Source: an uncultured Collinsella sp.
Lineage (GTDB): Bacteria; Actinomycetota; Coriobacteriia; Coriobacteriales; Coriobacteriaceae
Reading direction: 5' to 3'
Assembly (NCBI GenBank): GCA_900549335.1
Contig: UROJ01000031.1
Location: forward strand, 1-10,458
DNA: 10,458 nt
In this document: in pieces, positions 1 to 6,314 of the stretch
How the letters are laid out: each line of letters opens with the position of its first letter
Numbering within the stretch: the first letter of the stretch is position 1
Translations under genes and position numbers: made by a program
The notes under the pieces: model-generated
Databases searched by the model: none
The model's input: only the letters and a program-made list of their open reading frames with translations
Told to the model about the DNA's origin: nothing

Positions 1-276
1 GGAGCAGCACACCAAAATCAGCACGACCGACGTGACCGTGATAATGAGCGAGTACATAAACGCCGAGGCAAAGCCCTGCTCGTTAAGGGCGTGCACGTAG
101 TTTGCAAGGCCGTTGAACGTCTCGGGCGTGAGCAGATCGAACGCCGTGGTGGTGCTGATTGCGGTCGCTTTCTTAAAGGAATTGAGCGCGATCATAAACA
201 CGGGGTAGATCCACGCGAGCGACAGGATCGTAAAGAAAATCGAGAGCGCGCGGTTGATAACCTTATCGCGTTTCAT
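1..276 (-). CDS. MalG-type sugar ABC transporter permease, N-terminal part (cut by window edge)
   Basis: This is the second membrane subunit of the carbohydrate ABC importer. Only the first 92 codons are in the window; the frame is open to base 1. The N-terminus (MKRDKVINRALSIFFTILSL) leads into a first membrane helix ending in WIYPVFMIALNSFKK, the usual start of the MalG/CUT1 permease family. An extracytoplasmic loop with LLTPETFNGLANYVHAL follows, the typical 'F.G..NY..al' stretch before the core membrane domain, and then the start of the second helix. The start codon is clear: the ATG shares one base with the TAA stop of the MalF-type gene (TAATG). A perfect AAGGAGGTG ribosome binding site lies inside the end of that gene at 285-293, eight bases upstream. 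This arrangement implies translational coupling and matched production of the two permeases. The EAA loop that contacts the ATPase lies outside the window. Confidence 0.9.
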   Translation of the reverse strand, partial: MKRDKVINRALSIFFTILSLAWIYPVFMIALNSFKKATAISTTTAFDLLTPETFNGLANYVHALNEQGFASAFMYSLIITVTSVVLILVCCS

Positions 277-1130
277 TACTGCTGCACCTCCTTGGACCTC
301 GTGGCCTTAAGCTGGATCATGGAAATAGCAACAACCAGGATGCAGAAGATAACCGCCTTGGCCTGACCGATGCCCTGCCATGCAATACCGGCACGCGAAT
401 AGAACGTGTTGTAGATGTTCAGGGCGAGCATCTCGGTGGAGTGCGCGGGGGCGCCGCCGGTAAGGGCGAGGTTCTGGTCGAACAGCTTAAAGCCGTTGGT
501 GATGGACAGGAACAGGCAGATGGTGATGGTCGGCATCAGGTTAGGGACCTTAACCTTCCAAAACGTCTGCCATGCCGTGGCACCGTCGACCTTGGCGGCC
601 TCGATGTAGTCGGACGGAATGGACTGCAGACCAGCGATGTAGATGATCATCATGTAGCCGACCTGCTGCCACAGGGTCAGGATGATAAGGCCCCAGAAGC
701 CAGCAGCAGAGTTAAGGGCGATGAGCTGGGCGCCGATGTTGGAGAGCAGGCAGTTGATCAAGATCTGCCAGATGTAGCCCAGCACGATGCCGCCGATCAG
801 GTTCGGCATAAAGAAGATCGTACGGAAGATGTTAGTGCCCTTGAGCGCCTTGCGGGTGAGCGCCTGCGCGATGGCGAGGGCAATCACGTTGATGAGCACC
901 GTCGACAGGAAGGCAAACGCCACCGTAAAGAAGAACGACGTGGCAAACTGCGAATCGGACAATGCGCGCACGTAGTTCTCGATACCGACAAAGTGCGCGT
1001 TGTTAATGGTAATAAACTGGCAGAACGAGAGATAGAAGCCCTGGATAAAGGGAATCACGAACCCGATCATAAACGCCAGGCACGTGGGCAGCATAAAGAG
1101 CGGCCACCAGCGCTTGAGTGCTTTGCCCAT
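276..1130 (-). CDS. MalF-type sugar ABC transporter permease
   Basis: This 284-residue integral membrane protein is one of two permease subunits of a CUT1-family sugar importer, close to the usual 280-310 residues of short MalF/UgpA-type subunits. Six hydrophobic segments are visible, beginning with PLFMLPTCLAFMIGFVIPFI. A loop with FVGIENYVRAL follows the first. The binding-protein-dependent permease EAA motif begins at E177: EAAKVDGATAWQTFWKVKVP, followed by NLMP. This is the cytoplasmic loop that docks on the ATPase. The ATG at 1130 has AAAGGA eight bases upstream. The gene lies 87 bases after the solute-binding protein gene and overlaps the next permease by one base. No ATPase gene is visible; in many Gram-positive bacteria one shared MsmK-type ATPase serves several such importers. 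The family is certain; the sugar cannot be read from the sequence. Confidence 0.93.
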   Translation of the reverse strand: MGKALKRWWPLFMLPTCLAFMIGFVIPFIQGFYLSFCQFITINNAHFVGIENYVRALSDSQFATSFFFTVAFAFLSTVLINVIALAIAQALTRKALKGTNIFRTIFFMPNLIGGIVLGYIWQILINCLLSNIGAQLIALNSAAGFWGLIILTLWQQVGYMMIIYIAGLQSIPSDYIEAAKVDGATAWQTFWKVKVPNLMPTITICLFLSITNGFKLFDQNLALTGGAPAHSTEMLALNIYNTFYSRAGIAWQGIGQAKAVIFCILVVAISMIQLKATRSKEVQQ

Positions 1131-1150
1131 AAAAGGGTCCTTTCAATATG

Positions 1151-1186
1151 CAGGGGGCGGGCAAACCTACGTCTGCCCGCCCCCTG
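1151..1186 (-). promoter_or_regulatory. Intercistronic GC-rich hairpin between solute-binding protein and permease genes
   Basis: There is a perfect 13-bp inverted repeat, CAGGGGGCGGGCA at 1151-1163 and its complement at 1174-1186, with a 10-base loop. It lies 31 bases after the stop codon of the solute-binding protein and before the permease ribosome binding site. No T-run follows on the minus strand (CATATTG), so it is not a classic terminator. Structures like this between binding-protein and permease genes are known to protect the upstream message or cause partial termination, giving more binding protein than permease. That role is inferred here. Confidence 0.65.
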
Positions 1187-1217
1187 TCGCTAATCAGATA
1201 GCTTGGGCAGCAACTGC

Positions 1218-2534
1218 TTACTCGGAAGCAGCCTTCTCGGTCTTCCAGCCATCGACGAAGGCGTTCTTGACGCCGTCCCACTTGCTGTTATCGGCAGCGT
1301 AGGCAATCAGAGCCTGCTTGAGGTTCTTCTTCCACTCCTCGGAGGGAATGTAGACGAAGTCCCAAGCGACGGTCTTCTTGCCGTCCTTGGCCATGGCAAC
1401 GGCCTGCTGCGAGAAGACGTTGGTGGTCTCCTTGGCGCTCTTGAACGGAGCGGTCAGACCCATCTTGTCGGCGATGATGCTGGTCGGGGTGTCAGCGGTG
1501 ACGCACCAATACATGAAGTCCTCGGTGGCCTTCTGGGCATCCTCGGAAGCCTGGGAACTGACGCACCAATAGTTCTCGCCGCCGGAGCACAGGCCCTGGT
1601 TCTCCTCGCCGTCAACACCGATGTAGATGGGCATCATGCCAATCTGATCGTCGGTCATGCCGGCCTTGACGAGGTCAGAGTAGGCCCAAGAGCCGTTCTG
1701 GTAGAAGACGGCCTTGCCGGTTGCGAACTCGTTGGTGGCGTCGTCGCCGGTCTTGGAAGCAAGCTGCGAAGGATCGCAGGTAGAGTCGGTGATGTACAGG
1801 TCGAAGATCTGCTTGTAGTTGTCGAGGAACTCACCCTTGATCTCGTCGTCCTCCTGGTTGTGCTCCTTCTCAAACTCGTAGTAGAGCGGCATGTTGGCAA
1901 GGTGGGTGGTGTAGCGCCAGCTGGAGGAGTCGTCCATGCCGGCGGAAGTGAAGGCACCCTCGACACCAAGCTCGTCCTTGCGGGCCTGGATGTCGTCGGC
2001 ACAAGCCTTCAGCTTGTCGAAGGAGTTGATGTCCTCGGCCTTGTAGCCAGCCTTCTCGAGCAGCTGCTTGTTGTAAATAATGCCGAAGCTCTCCTGAACC
2101 CAGTCGATGCACACATCCTTGCCGTCGGACTGCAGAGCCAGGGAGTCGTCAATGAGCTCACCGCGGAGCTTGGTATCGGACAGGTCGGCGCAGTAATCCT
2201 TCCAGTTCTTAAGACCGGTGGGGCCGTTGACCTGGAACAGGGTCGGAGCGGAGCTCTTGGACATCTCGGACTTGAGCTTCTCCTCGTAGGTGTTGGAGGC
2301 GGCGGTCACGATCTTGACCTCGACGCCCTTCTCCTCCTTGTACGCCTTGGCGATCTCCTTCCACTCCTTGTCGACCTCAGGCTTGAATTGGAGGAAGTAG
2401 ACCTCGGCAGCGTCACCAGAAGCAGAGGAGCCGGAGCCGGCGGAGCCACCGCAGCCCACGAGACCCAGACCAAGAACTGCAGCCGCGGAACCAGCAAAGC
2501 CCAGGAACTGCCTTCTGCTCATTTCGTTCTTCAT
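1218..2534 (-). CDS. Sugar ABC transporter solute-binding lipoprotein (MalE-like, family 1)
   Basis: This 438-residue extracytoplasmic protein captures sugar for the importer encoded downstream. Residues 1-28 form a lipoprotein signal: MKNEMSRRQF, a hydrophobic alanine/glycine/leucine core, then a lipobox LVGC with the lipidated cysteine at 28. A serine/glycine-rich tether follows. SRRQFLG resembles a twin-arginine (Tat) motif. Family-1 features include FQVNGPTGLKNW early on, IIYNKQLLEKAGY in the middle and the ending FVDGWKTEKAASE. The ATG at 2534 is preferred because AAAGGGTGG precedes it at good spacing; a GTG at 2552 in the same frame would overlap that site. The mature part holds seven cysteines, many for an exported sugar-binding protein. 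It is the first gene of its operon. The ligand is unknown; shared operator-like sites with an alpha-glucoside PTS suggest an alpha-glucoside. Confidence 0.92.
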   Translation of the reverse strand: MKNEMSRRQFLGFAGSAAAVLGLGLVGCGGSAGSGSSASGDAAEVYFLQFKPEVDKEWKEIAKAYKEEKGVEVKIVTAASNTYEEKLKSEMSKSSAPTLFQVNGPTGLKNWKDYCADLSDTKLRGELIDDSLALQSDGKDVCIDWVQESFGIIYNKQLLEKAGYKAEDINSFDKLKACADDIQARKDELGVEGAFTSAGMDDSSSWRYTTHLANMPLYYEFEKEHNQEDDEIKGEFLDNYKQIFDLYITDSTCDPSQLASKTGDDATNEFATGKAVFYQNGSWAYSDLVKAGMTDDQIGMMPIYIGVDGEENQGLCSGGENYWCVSSQASEDAQKATEDFMYWCVTADTPTSIIADKMGLTAPFKSAKETTNVFSQQAVAMAKDGKKTVAWDFVYIPSEEWKKNLKQALIAYAADNSKWDGVKNAFVDGWKTEKAASE

Positions 2535-2694
2535 TACAATCCACCCTTTCACACCGTGGCGGCACCCTTTGCCGCCGCCTTCGGAGATTGGCTCGGGGAC
2601 TTTGCCCCTTTTGCTGATTTGAACGATACGCTATTTGGCTAGTTGTTTGAACAAGTATTACTAGAGCGGTAGAAAAACTTCGGTGAACGGTAAT
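2535..2694 (-). promoter_or_regulatory. Structured 5' leader of the ABC operon
   Basis: If the promoter at 2701-2729 is right, the message has a leader of about 160 bases. It contains a perfect 7-bp hairpin (GGCGGCA at 2558-2564 with TGCCGCC at 2570-2576) just upstream of the ribosome binding site, and a second GGGG/CCCC stem near 2594-2607. One operator-like site (2643-2654) also lies inside it. I do not recognise a riboswitch class. Confidence 0.35.
2643..2654. promoter_or_regulatory. Operator-like palindrome, copy 1 (ABC operon leader)
   Basis: TTGTTTGAACAA matches the palindrome TTGTTTAAACAA at 11 of 12 positions. It lies about 40 bases downstream of the candidate ABC start site. It resembles the three other copies near this locus and fits the kind of short AT-rich palindrome bound by GntR/TreR-type repressors. 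Binding is inferred. Confidence 0.55.
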
Positions 2695-2700
2695 TTCAAC

Positions 2701-2729
2701 TTGATACTTGACAAGTTTTGTATAAACAA
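2701..2729 (-). promoter_or_regulatory. Candidate sigma-A promoter of the ABC operon
   Basis: Read on the minus strand, a -35 box TTGTTT (2724-2729) and a -10 box TATCAA (2701-2706) are separated by exactly 17 bases. The -35 box is the first half of an operator-like palindrome, so a bound repressor would block RNA polymerase. Other weaker boxes exist in this AT-rich stretch. Confidence 0.5.
2718..2729. promoter_or_regulatory. Operator-like palindrome, copy 2 (overlaps ABC -35 box)
   Basis: TTGTATAAACAA is a near-perfect palindrome, 11 of 12 matches to TTGTTTAAACAA. It covers the candidate -35 box of the ABC operon. It closely resembles the TTGTATATACAA type of site I recall for Bacillus TreR; that comparison is from memory. 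Confidence 0.55.
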
Positions 2730-2747
2730 TTATTTGTTATCGAATGC

Positions 2748-2802
2748 AGAGAAAACGCCCGGTCAAGCCGATGTACCGTCGGTTTGACCGGGCGTTTTCT
2801 CT
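2748..2802. terminator. Strong bidirectional intrinsic terminator after the GntR gene
   Basis: Two 24-base arms (2748-2771 and 2779-2802) are complementary with one mismatch and flank a 7-base loop. The stem core is GCCCGGTCAA and the outer part is A/T-rich. This gives GGGCGTTTTCTCT on both strands after the GC core, as expected of a terminator working in either direction. It lies 38 bases downstream of the repressor's stop codon and just upstream of the ABC promoter, insulating the two units. Confidence 0.88.
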
Positions 2803-2840
2803 TTGAAGCCATGAGTCTCGTCAGGCTGCGAGCTAGCCGG

Positions 2841-3560
2841 CTATCGCTTGGAATTGACGCGGTAATGGAAGATCTCGGGGTGTGTGCGAGTGTGCGTCAC
2901 CTCAAACAAGATGCCATCCGAGGTGTACGACTGACTCTCCATGACGGCAACGCAGTTGTATTTGCCGAGGTCAAGATAGCTGCAGTCCTCATCGTTGGCG
3001 AGCTCGACACTCACCGTACGACGGCTCGCCATCACTTTGACACCGCGCTTGTGCTCCAGATAGCCGTAAATAGAATCTGCCGCGATCTCGGGAGTCAGGC
3101 CCTTGGCGATCGACGCCAAAAAATAGCCATGGTCCACTTGGCGCGCGTTGCCGTTGAGGCTTCGGACACGCACTACGCGAATCAACTCCTCGCCCACCTT
3201 AAAGCCCAGGTGACGAGAGAGTTGCTCGGTGCAAACCAGATGTTCGAAAGACTTAACGTCCGTCGATGCAACGGCATTGTTGCGCTTTGCAAACTCGCCA
3301 AACGACTCAACCTCTTCGAGTGCGCCCAACATGTCGGTTTCGCCCTTAAGCCAAATAACGCGCACGCCCTTGCCGTGTATGGGCTGCACAAACATCCCGT
3401 CGGCCAGCATGCTCAAAGCGCGGCGGACGGTATTGCGCGTGCAGCCAAATTCCGCGGTCAGCTCGGCTTCGGTTGGCAGCATCTCCTGAAACGCATAGGT
3501 CCCATTAATGATGCGCGAGCGTATTTCTCGGTAGATTCCTTCGTATATCGCTTTTGGCAT
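2841..3560 (-). CDS. GntR-family (HutC/TreR subfamily) sugar-responsive repressor
   Basis: This 239-residue cytoplasmic DNA-binding protein has an N-terminal winged helix-turn-helix of GntR type at about residues 4-72 (IYEGIYREIRSRIINGTY, LPTEAELTAEFGCTRNTVRR, ALSMLADGMFVQPIHGKG). A UTRA ligand-binding domain follows to the end. The second half follows Bacillus TreR closely in order and spacing as I recall it: LTPEIAADSIYGYLEHKRGV, then a DED/LDLGKYN stretch, then FEVTHTRTHPEIFHYRV. TreR binds trehalose-6-phosphate, so a phosphosugar effector is a fair guess. The ATG at 3560 has GAGGTG five bases upstream. It is transcribed away from the PTS fusion gene and towards the ABC operon, with its own terminator between. 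Operator-like palindromes lie in both flanking promoter regions. The family is certain; the TreR assignment and the effector are inferred. Confidence 0.9.
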   Translation of the reverse strand: MPKAIYEGIYREIRSRIINGTYAFQEMLPTEAELTAEFGCTRNTVRRALSMLADGMFVQPIHGKGVRVIWLKGETDMLGALEEVESFGEFAKRNNAVASTDVKSFEHLVCTEQLSRHLGFKVGEELIRVVRVRSLNGNARQVDHGYFLASIAKGLTPEIAADSIYGYLEHKRGVKVMASRRTVSVELANDEDCSYLDLGKYNCVAVMESQSYTSDGILFEVTHTRTHPEIFHYRVNSKR

Positions 3561-3614
3561 TGTTTCACCTCTACATTATTCATTTCCGGCTAGGCACGAT
3601 AGCATTTCTTAAAG

Positions 3615-3626
3615 TTGTTTAAACCG
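3615..3626. promoter_or_regulatory. Operator-like palindrome, copy 3 (near the GntR gene)
   Basis: TTGTTTAAACCG contains the perfect 8-base palindrome GTTTAAAC and matches TTGTTTAAACAA at 10 of 12 positions. It lies 55 bases upstream of the repressor start codon, near where its promoter should be, which suggests autoregulation. Confidence 0.5.
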
Positions 3627-3723
3627 AATATCGGTGAAGCGACAGGATTTAGCCGTTGACGGTTTCTGTCATGCCCAAATCGGTTTCGCTCAAAACTGCC
3701 GGTACGACACTCGTCTGGTCCTC

Positions 3724-3729
3724 TACAAT
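3724..3729 (+). promoter_or_regulatory. Candidate -10 box for the PTS fusion gene
   Basis: TACAAT is a good -10 box 61 bases upstream of the ATG at 3790. No convincing -35 box lies 16-18 bases further upstream, so the promoter may be weak or need an activator. The predicted start would be near 3736, directly beside the operator-like site at 3737-3748. Confidence 0.35.
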
Positions 3730-3736
3730 GAATCCA

Positions 3737-3748
3737 TTGTTTAAACGT
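3737..3748. promoter_or_regulatory. Operator-like palindrome, copy 4 (at the PTS gene start site)
   Basis: TTGTTTAAACGT shares the 10-base core TTGTTTAAAC with copy 3 and lies just downstream of the TACAAT box. A repressor bound here would overlap the expected transcription start. Confidence 0.55.
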
Positions 3749-3789
3749 TTCCCCACGCGCAACGCGCCTCGATATTCGGAAGGCAGAAC

Positions 3790-6240
3790 ATGCTGCAAAA
3801 AATCCAACGCTTTGGCGGGGCAATGTTCGCGCCCGCCATGCTGTTTTCTATATCAGGCCTCATGGTCGGCGTCTCCGCTCTCGCAACGACTGCGGACATC
3901 GTCGGCGATCTCGCCGTATACGGAACCCCTTGGTACGCTTTTTGGACCATCATCCAGCGCGGCTCGTGGACGGTCTTTAAACGCCTCCCGCTCCTTTTTG
4001 CCGTAGCGCTGCCCATCGGTCTTGCCCAAAAACAACCGGCTCGTTGCTGCCTCGAGGCTCTCGTCGCCTATTTTGCCTACTGCTTCTTTTTGAGCGAGAT
4101 CATTAAGCTGAGCGGAGACAATCTTGGACTTAAGTACCCGTCGTCTTTGACCTCCGCTAGCGGCATCACCATCATCGACGGCATCAAGACGCTCGACACC
4201 GGCATTATCGGCCCGCTGGCGGTATCGGCAACCGTCGTCGCCATCCATGACCGCTTCTACGATGCCAAGGTTCCCGATTGGCTCGGCACCTTCTCGGGCT
4301 CCTCGCTGGTCTACCTCATCAGCTTTTTTGCCGTGTTTGCCCTTGCCGCTATCTCGGCCGCCATCGTGCCCTACGTATACGATGTAACCGATACGCTGCG
4401 TCACGCGCTTGCAGGCGTCGGTCCCTTTGGCGTGGGCATCTTTGTCTTTTTAGAACGAGCACTCGAGCCCTTTGGCCTGCACCACCTGCTCTACATGCCG
4501 ATCTACTACGACAACCTGGTCATTAACGACGGCATCTACGCCACGTGGAGCAGTTTGCTCCCCATCCTCTCCCATAGCACGCGCCCCCTTAATGAACTTG
4601 CACCGTGGGCCGGTTTTACCGCCACCGGCTGGGTCAAGCTCTTTGGCCTTCCTGCCATCGCAGCTGCGTTCTACTCCACCGCAAAACCCGAGCGCCGCGC
4701 CGGCCTCAGGGTCATCCTTGCTCCCGCCATCATCGCCTCGGTGGTTTGCGGCGTTACCGAGCCACTCGAGTTTCTCTTTATGTTCACCCACCCCGGGCTC
4801 TTTCTGCTCTACGCAGTCCTATCGTCTTGCCTTGCCACAACCATGAATCTCTTTGGCATCGTCGGCATCTTCTCGGGCGGCCTCATGGAGATGGCAGCCT
4901 TCAACTTTATTCCGCTCATGCGCACGCATGCCGGTGCCTATCTTTTGGCGCTCGGTATCGGCCTTGCCTTTAGCCTCATCTTTTTTGTTAGTTTTCGAGC
5001 ACTCATCTTGGTCTATGACCTTAAGACTCCGGGCCGCGAGGATCATGTCGCCAATCGCGCGGCAATCGATTGTTTAACGGGAAGCGACTTTGCCAAAGAG
5101 CAATCTCCCAATGACGAGGTCGATAGTCGATCCGATCAAGATCACGTCCTCGCTGAGCGGGTAATTCAGCTTTTAGGTGGCGTTGGCAATATCGTGGGCG
5201 CAACCAACTGCGCCACGCGCCTGCGCGTCGAGGTCGCAGACCCTTCCATCGTTGCAGATAACGCGTCGTTTGTCGCGGTGGGCGCCAAGGGCCTCATCAT
5301 TACGGGCAAGACCGCCCAGGTGATCATCGGCATCTCCGTTCCCCGCGTTAAAGAGCATTTTGACCAGATCATGGGCCTCGAGCCGGAATTTGTGCCCACC
5401 ACCTCGGCCTCCCCTGCCGCCAGCGCAGCCCATAAGCGCGGCGATATTTGCTTCTTCGATATCGACGGAACGCTCGCCTGGCAAGACCCCAGGCTCGCCC
5501 AAGACCTTCCCGAAGACGAGCGGGACCTCTCCCCCTATCCCAACGAGGCGGTTTCGCAGGCAATCCGCGATTTCGTTGCAAACGGCAACATGGCCTTTAT
5601 CTGCACAGGGCGCACCCTCAGTTGCATCCACCCCAAACTTCTTGAGCTGCCCTGGACCGGCATCGTCTGTCTTGCGGGCGGTTACGCCGAGATCAACGGA
5701 CACGCAGTTCGCGATCTGTCGATGACGCCCAGTATGCTGCAGCGTCTTGCCCCCTACCTTGAGCAATCGGGCGAGGTCATCCGCTTTGAGGGCCTCAACG
5801 GCGTCGTGCGCATGAGTGCCGATGCCCCCGATGCTCCCGGATACGCGCGCACCCTGGGCGACGCAGTCACGCAGCTGCAACATTACAGTGCCTACAAGAT
5901 CTTGATGTCTACATCGCTCGCCAACCACATCGCTCAAGATAAGGCACTTGAGCCGTTGTTGTGCTTTAACGAGCTCGAACTCGAGGTAACCGAAATCTCG
6001 CCCCGCGAATGCACGAAGCGCGGGGGCATCCAGTCTGTACTCGACGCCCTCGATCCCCACCATGGAACCGTATACGGCATCGGCGACGCCAGCAATGACG
6101 TCTCGCTGATGAACGCCGTCGATGTCGGTATCGCCATGGGCAATGCGCCAGACTATCTCAAAAAGCGCGCCGACTACATCACCGACTCGGTCGACAAAGA
6201 TGGCGTCGTCAAGGCGCTCGAGCACTTTAGGCTTATATAA
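3790..6240 (+). CDS. PTS alpha-glucoside EIICB fused to a HAD-IIB phosphatase
   Basis: This 816-residue membrane protein has three parts. Residues 1 to about 410 are a GlvC/MalP-type EIIC, the membrane channel for alpha-glucosides. It starts MLQKIQRFGGAMF, has GIKTLDTGIIG, a HH pair at 231-232 and the hallmark GVTEPLEF at 321-328, and ends near LKTPGRED as in GlvC. Residues about 450-525 are EIIB, with the phosphorylated cysteine at 474 in NCATRLRV. After an alanine/serine linker, residues about 551-816 are a complete HAD-IIB (Cof-type) hydrolase: D557 and D559 in FFDIDGT, T606 in CTGRT, K743, and D766/D770 in GDASNDVSLMNA. All catalytic positions are intact. EIIA is absent and must act in trans. 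GlvC-type EIICB proteins usually end after EIIB. The ATG has GGAAGG six bases upstream. The fusion suggests that the phosphatase acts on the imported sugar phosphate; that is inferred. Confidence 0.93.
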   Translation: MLQKIQRFGGAMFAPAMLFSISGLMVGVSALATTADIVGDLAVYGTPWYAFWTIIQRGSWTVFKRLPLLFAVALPIGLAQKQPARCCLEALVAYFAYCFFLSEIIKLSGDNLGLKYPSSLTSASGITIIDGIKTLDTGIIGPLAVSATVVAIHDRFYDAKVPDWLGTFSGSSLVYLISFFAVFALAAISAAIVPYVYDVTDTLRHALAGVGPFGVGIFVFLERALEPFGLHHLLYMPIYYDNLVINDGIYATWSSLLPILSHSTRPLNELAPWAGFTATGWVKLFGLPAIAAAFYSTAKPERRAGLRVILAPAIIASVVCGVTEPLEFLFMFTHPGLFLLYAVLSSCLATTMNLFGIVGIFSGGLMEMAAFNFIPLMRTHAGAYLLALGIGLAFSLIFFVSFRALILVYDLKTPGREDHVANRAAIDCLTGSDFAKEQSPNDEVDSRSDQDHVLAERVIQLLGGVGNIVGATNCATRLRVEVADPSIVADNASFVAVGAKGLIITGKTAQVIIGISVPRVKEHFDQIMGLEPEFVPTTSASPAASAAHKRGDICFFDIDGTLAWQDPRLAQDLPEDERDLSPYPNEAVSQAIRDFVANGNMAFICTGRTLSCIHPKLLELPWTGIVCLAGGYAEINGHAVRDLSMTPSMLQRLAPYLEQSGEVIRFEGLNGVVRMSADAPDAPGYARTLGDAVTQLQHYSAYKILMSTSLANHIAQDKALEPLLCFNELELEVTEISPRECTKRGGIQSVLDALDPHHGTVYGIGDASNDVSLMNAVDVGIAMGNAPDYLKKRADYITDSVDKDGVVKALEHFRLI

Positions 6241-6314
6241 GCAGCCGGCACGCGCACGCGTCCCGTTTCTCCAAATCGCCAAAACAGACGCGCCGGCAAC
6301 TCCAATGTGGCAAT

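Noticed and set aside
1499..1571. 13-bp direct repeat (TGACGCACCAATA at 1499-1511 and 1559-1571)
   Set aside because: Both copies are coding and translate to YWCV in the solute-binding protein. With only two copies it is not a CRISPR array or mobile element.
1203..2642. 479-codon open frame on the plus strand opposite the solute-binding protein
   Set aside because: It is an antisense shadow created by codon bias. Its translation is a low-complexity leucine/valine/glycine string with no family features, while the opposite strand has clear signal peptide and family motifs.
3624..3779. CGATATTCGG present twice in opposite orientation (3624-3633 and 3770-3779)
   Set aside because: With only two copies, one next to a ribosome binding site, it could easily be chance. 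The TTGTTTAAAC-type sites are better supported as operators.
6241..6314. GCCGGC and ACGCG inverted repeats between the PTS fusion gene and the prenyl synthase
   Set aside because: The arms are short and separated, and no T-run follows, so I cannot call a terminator.
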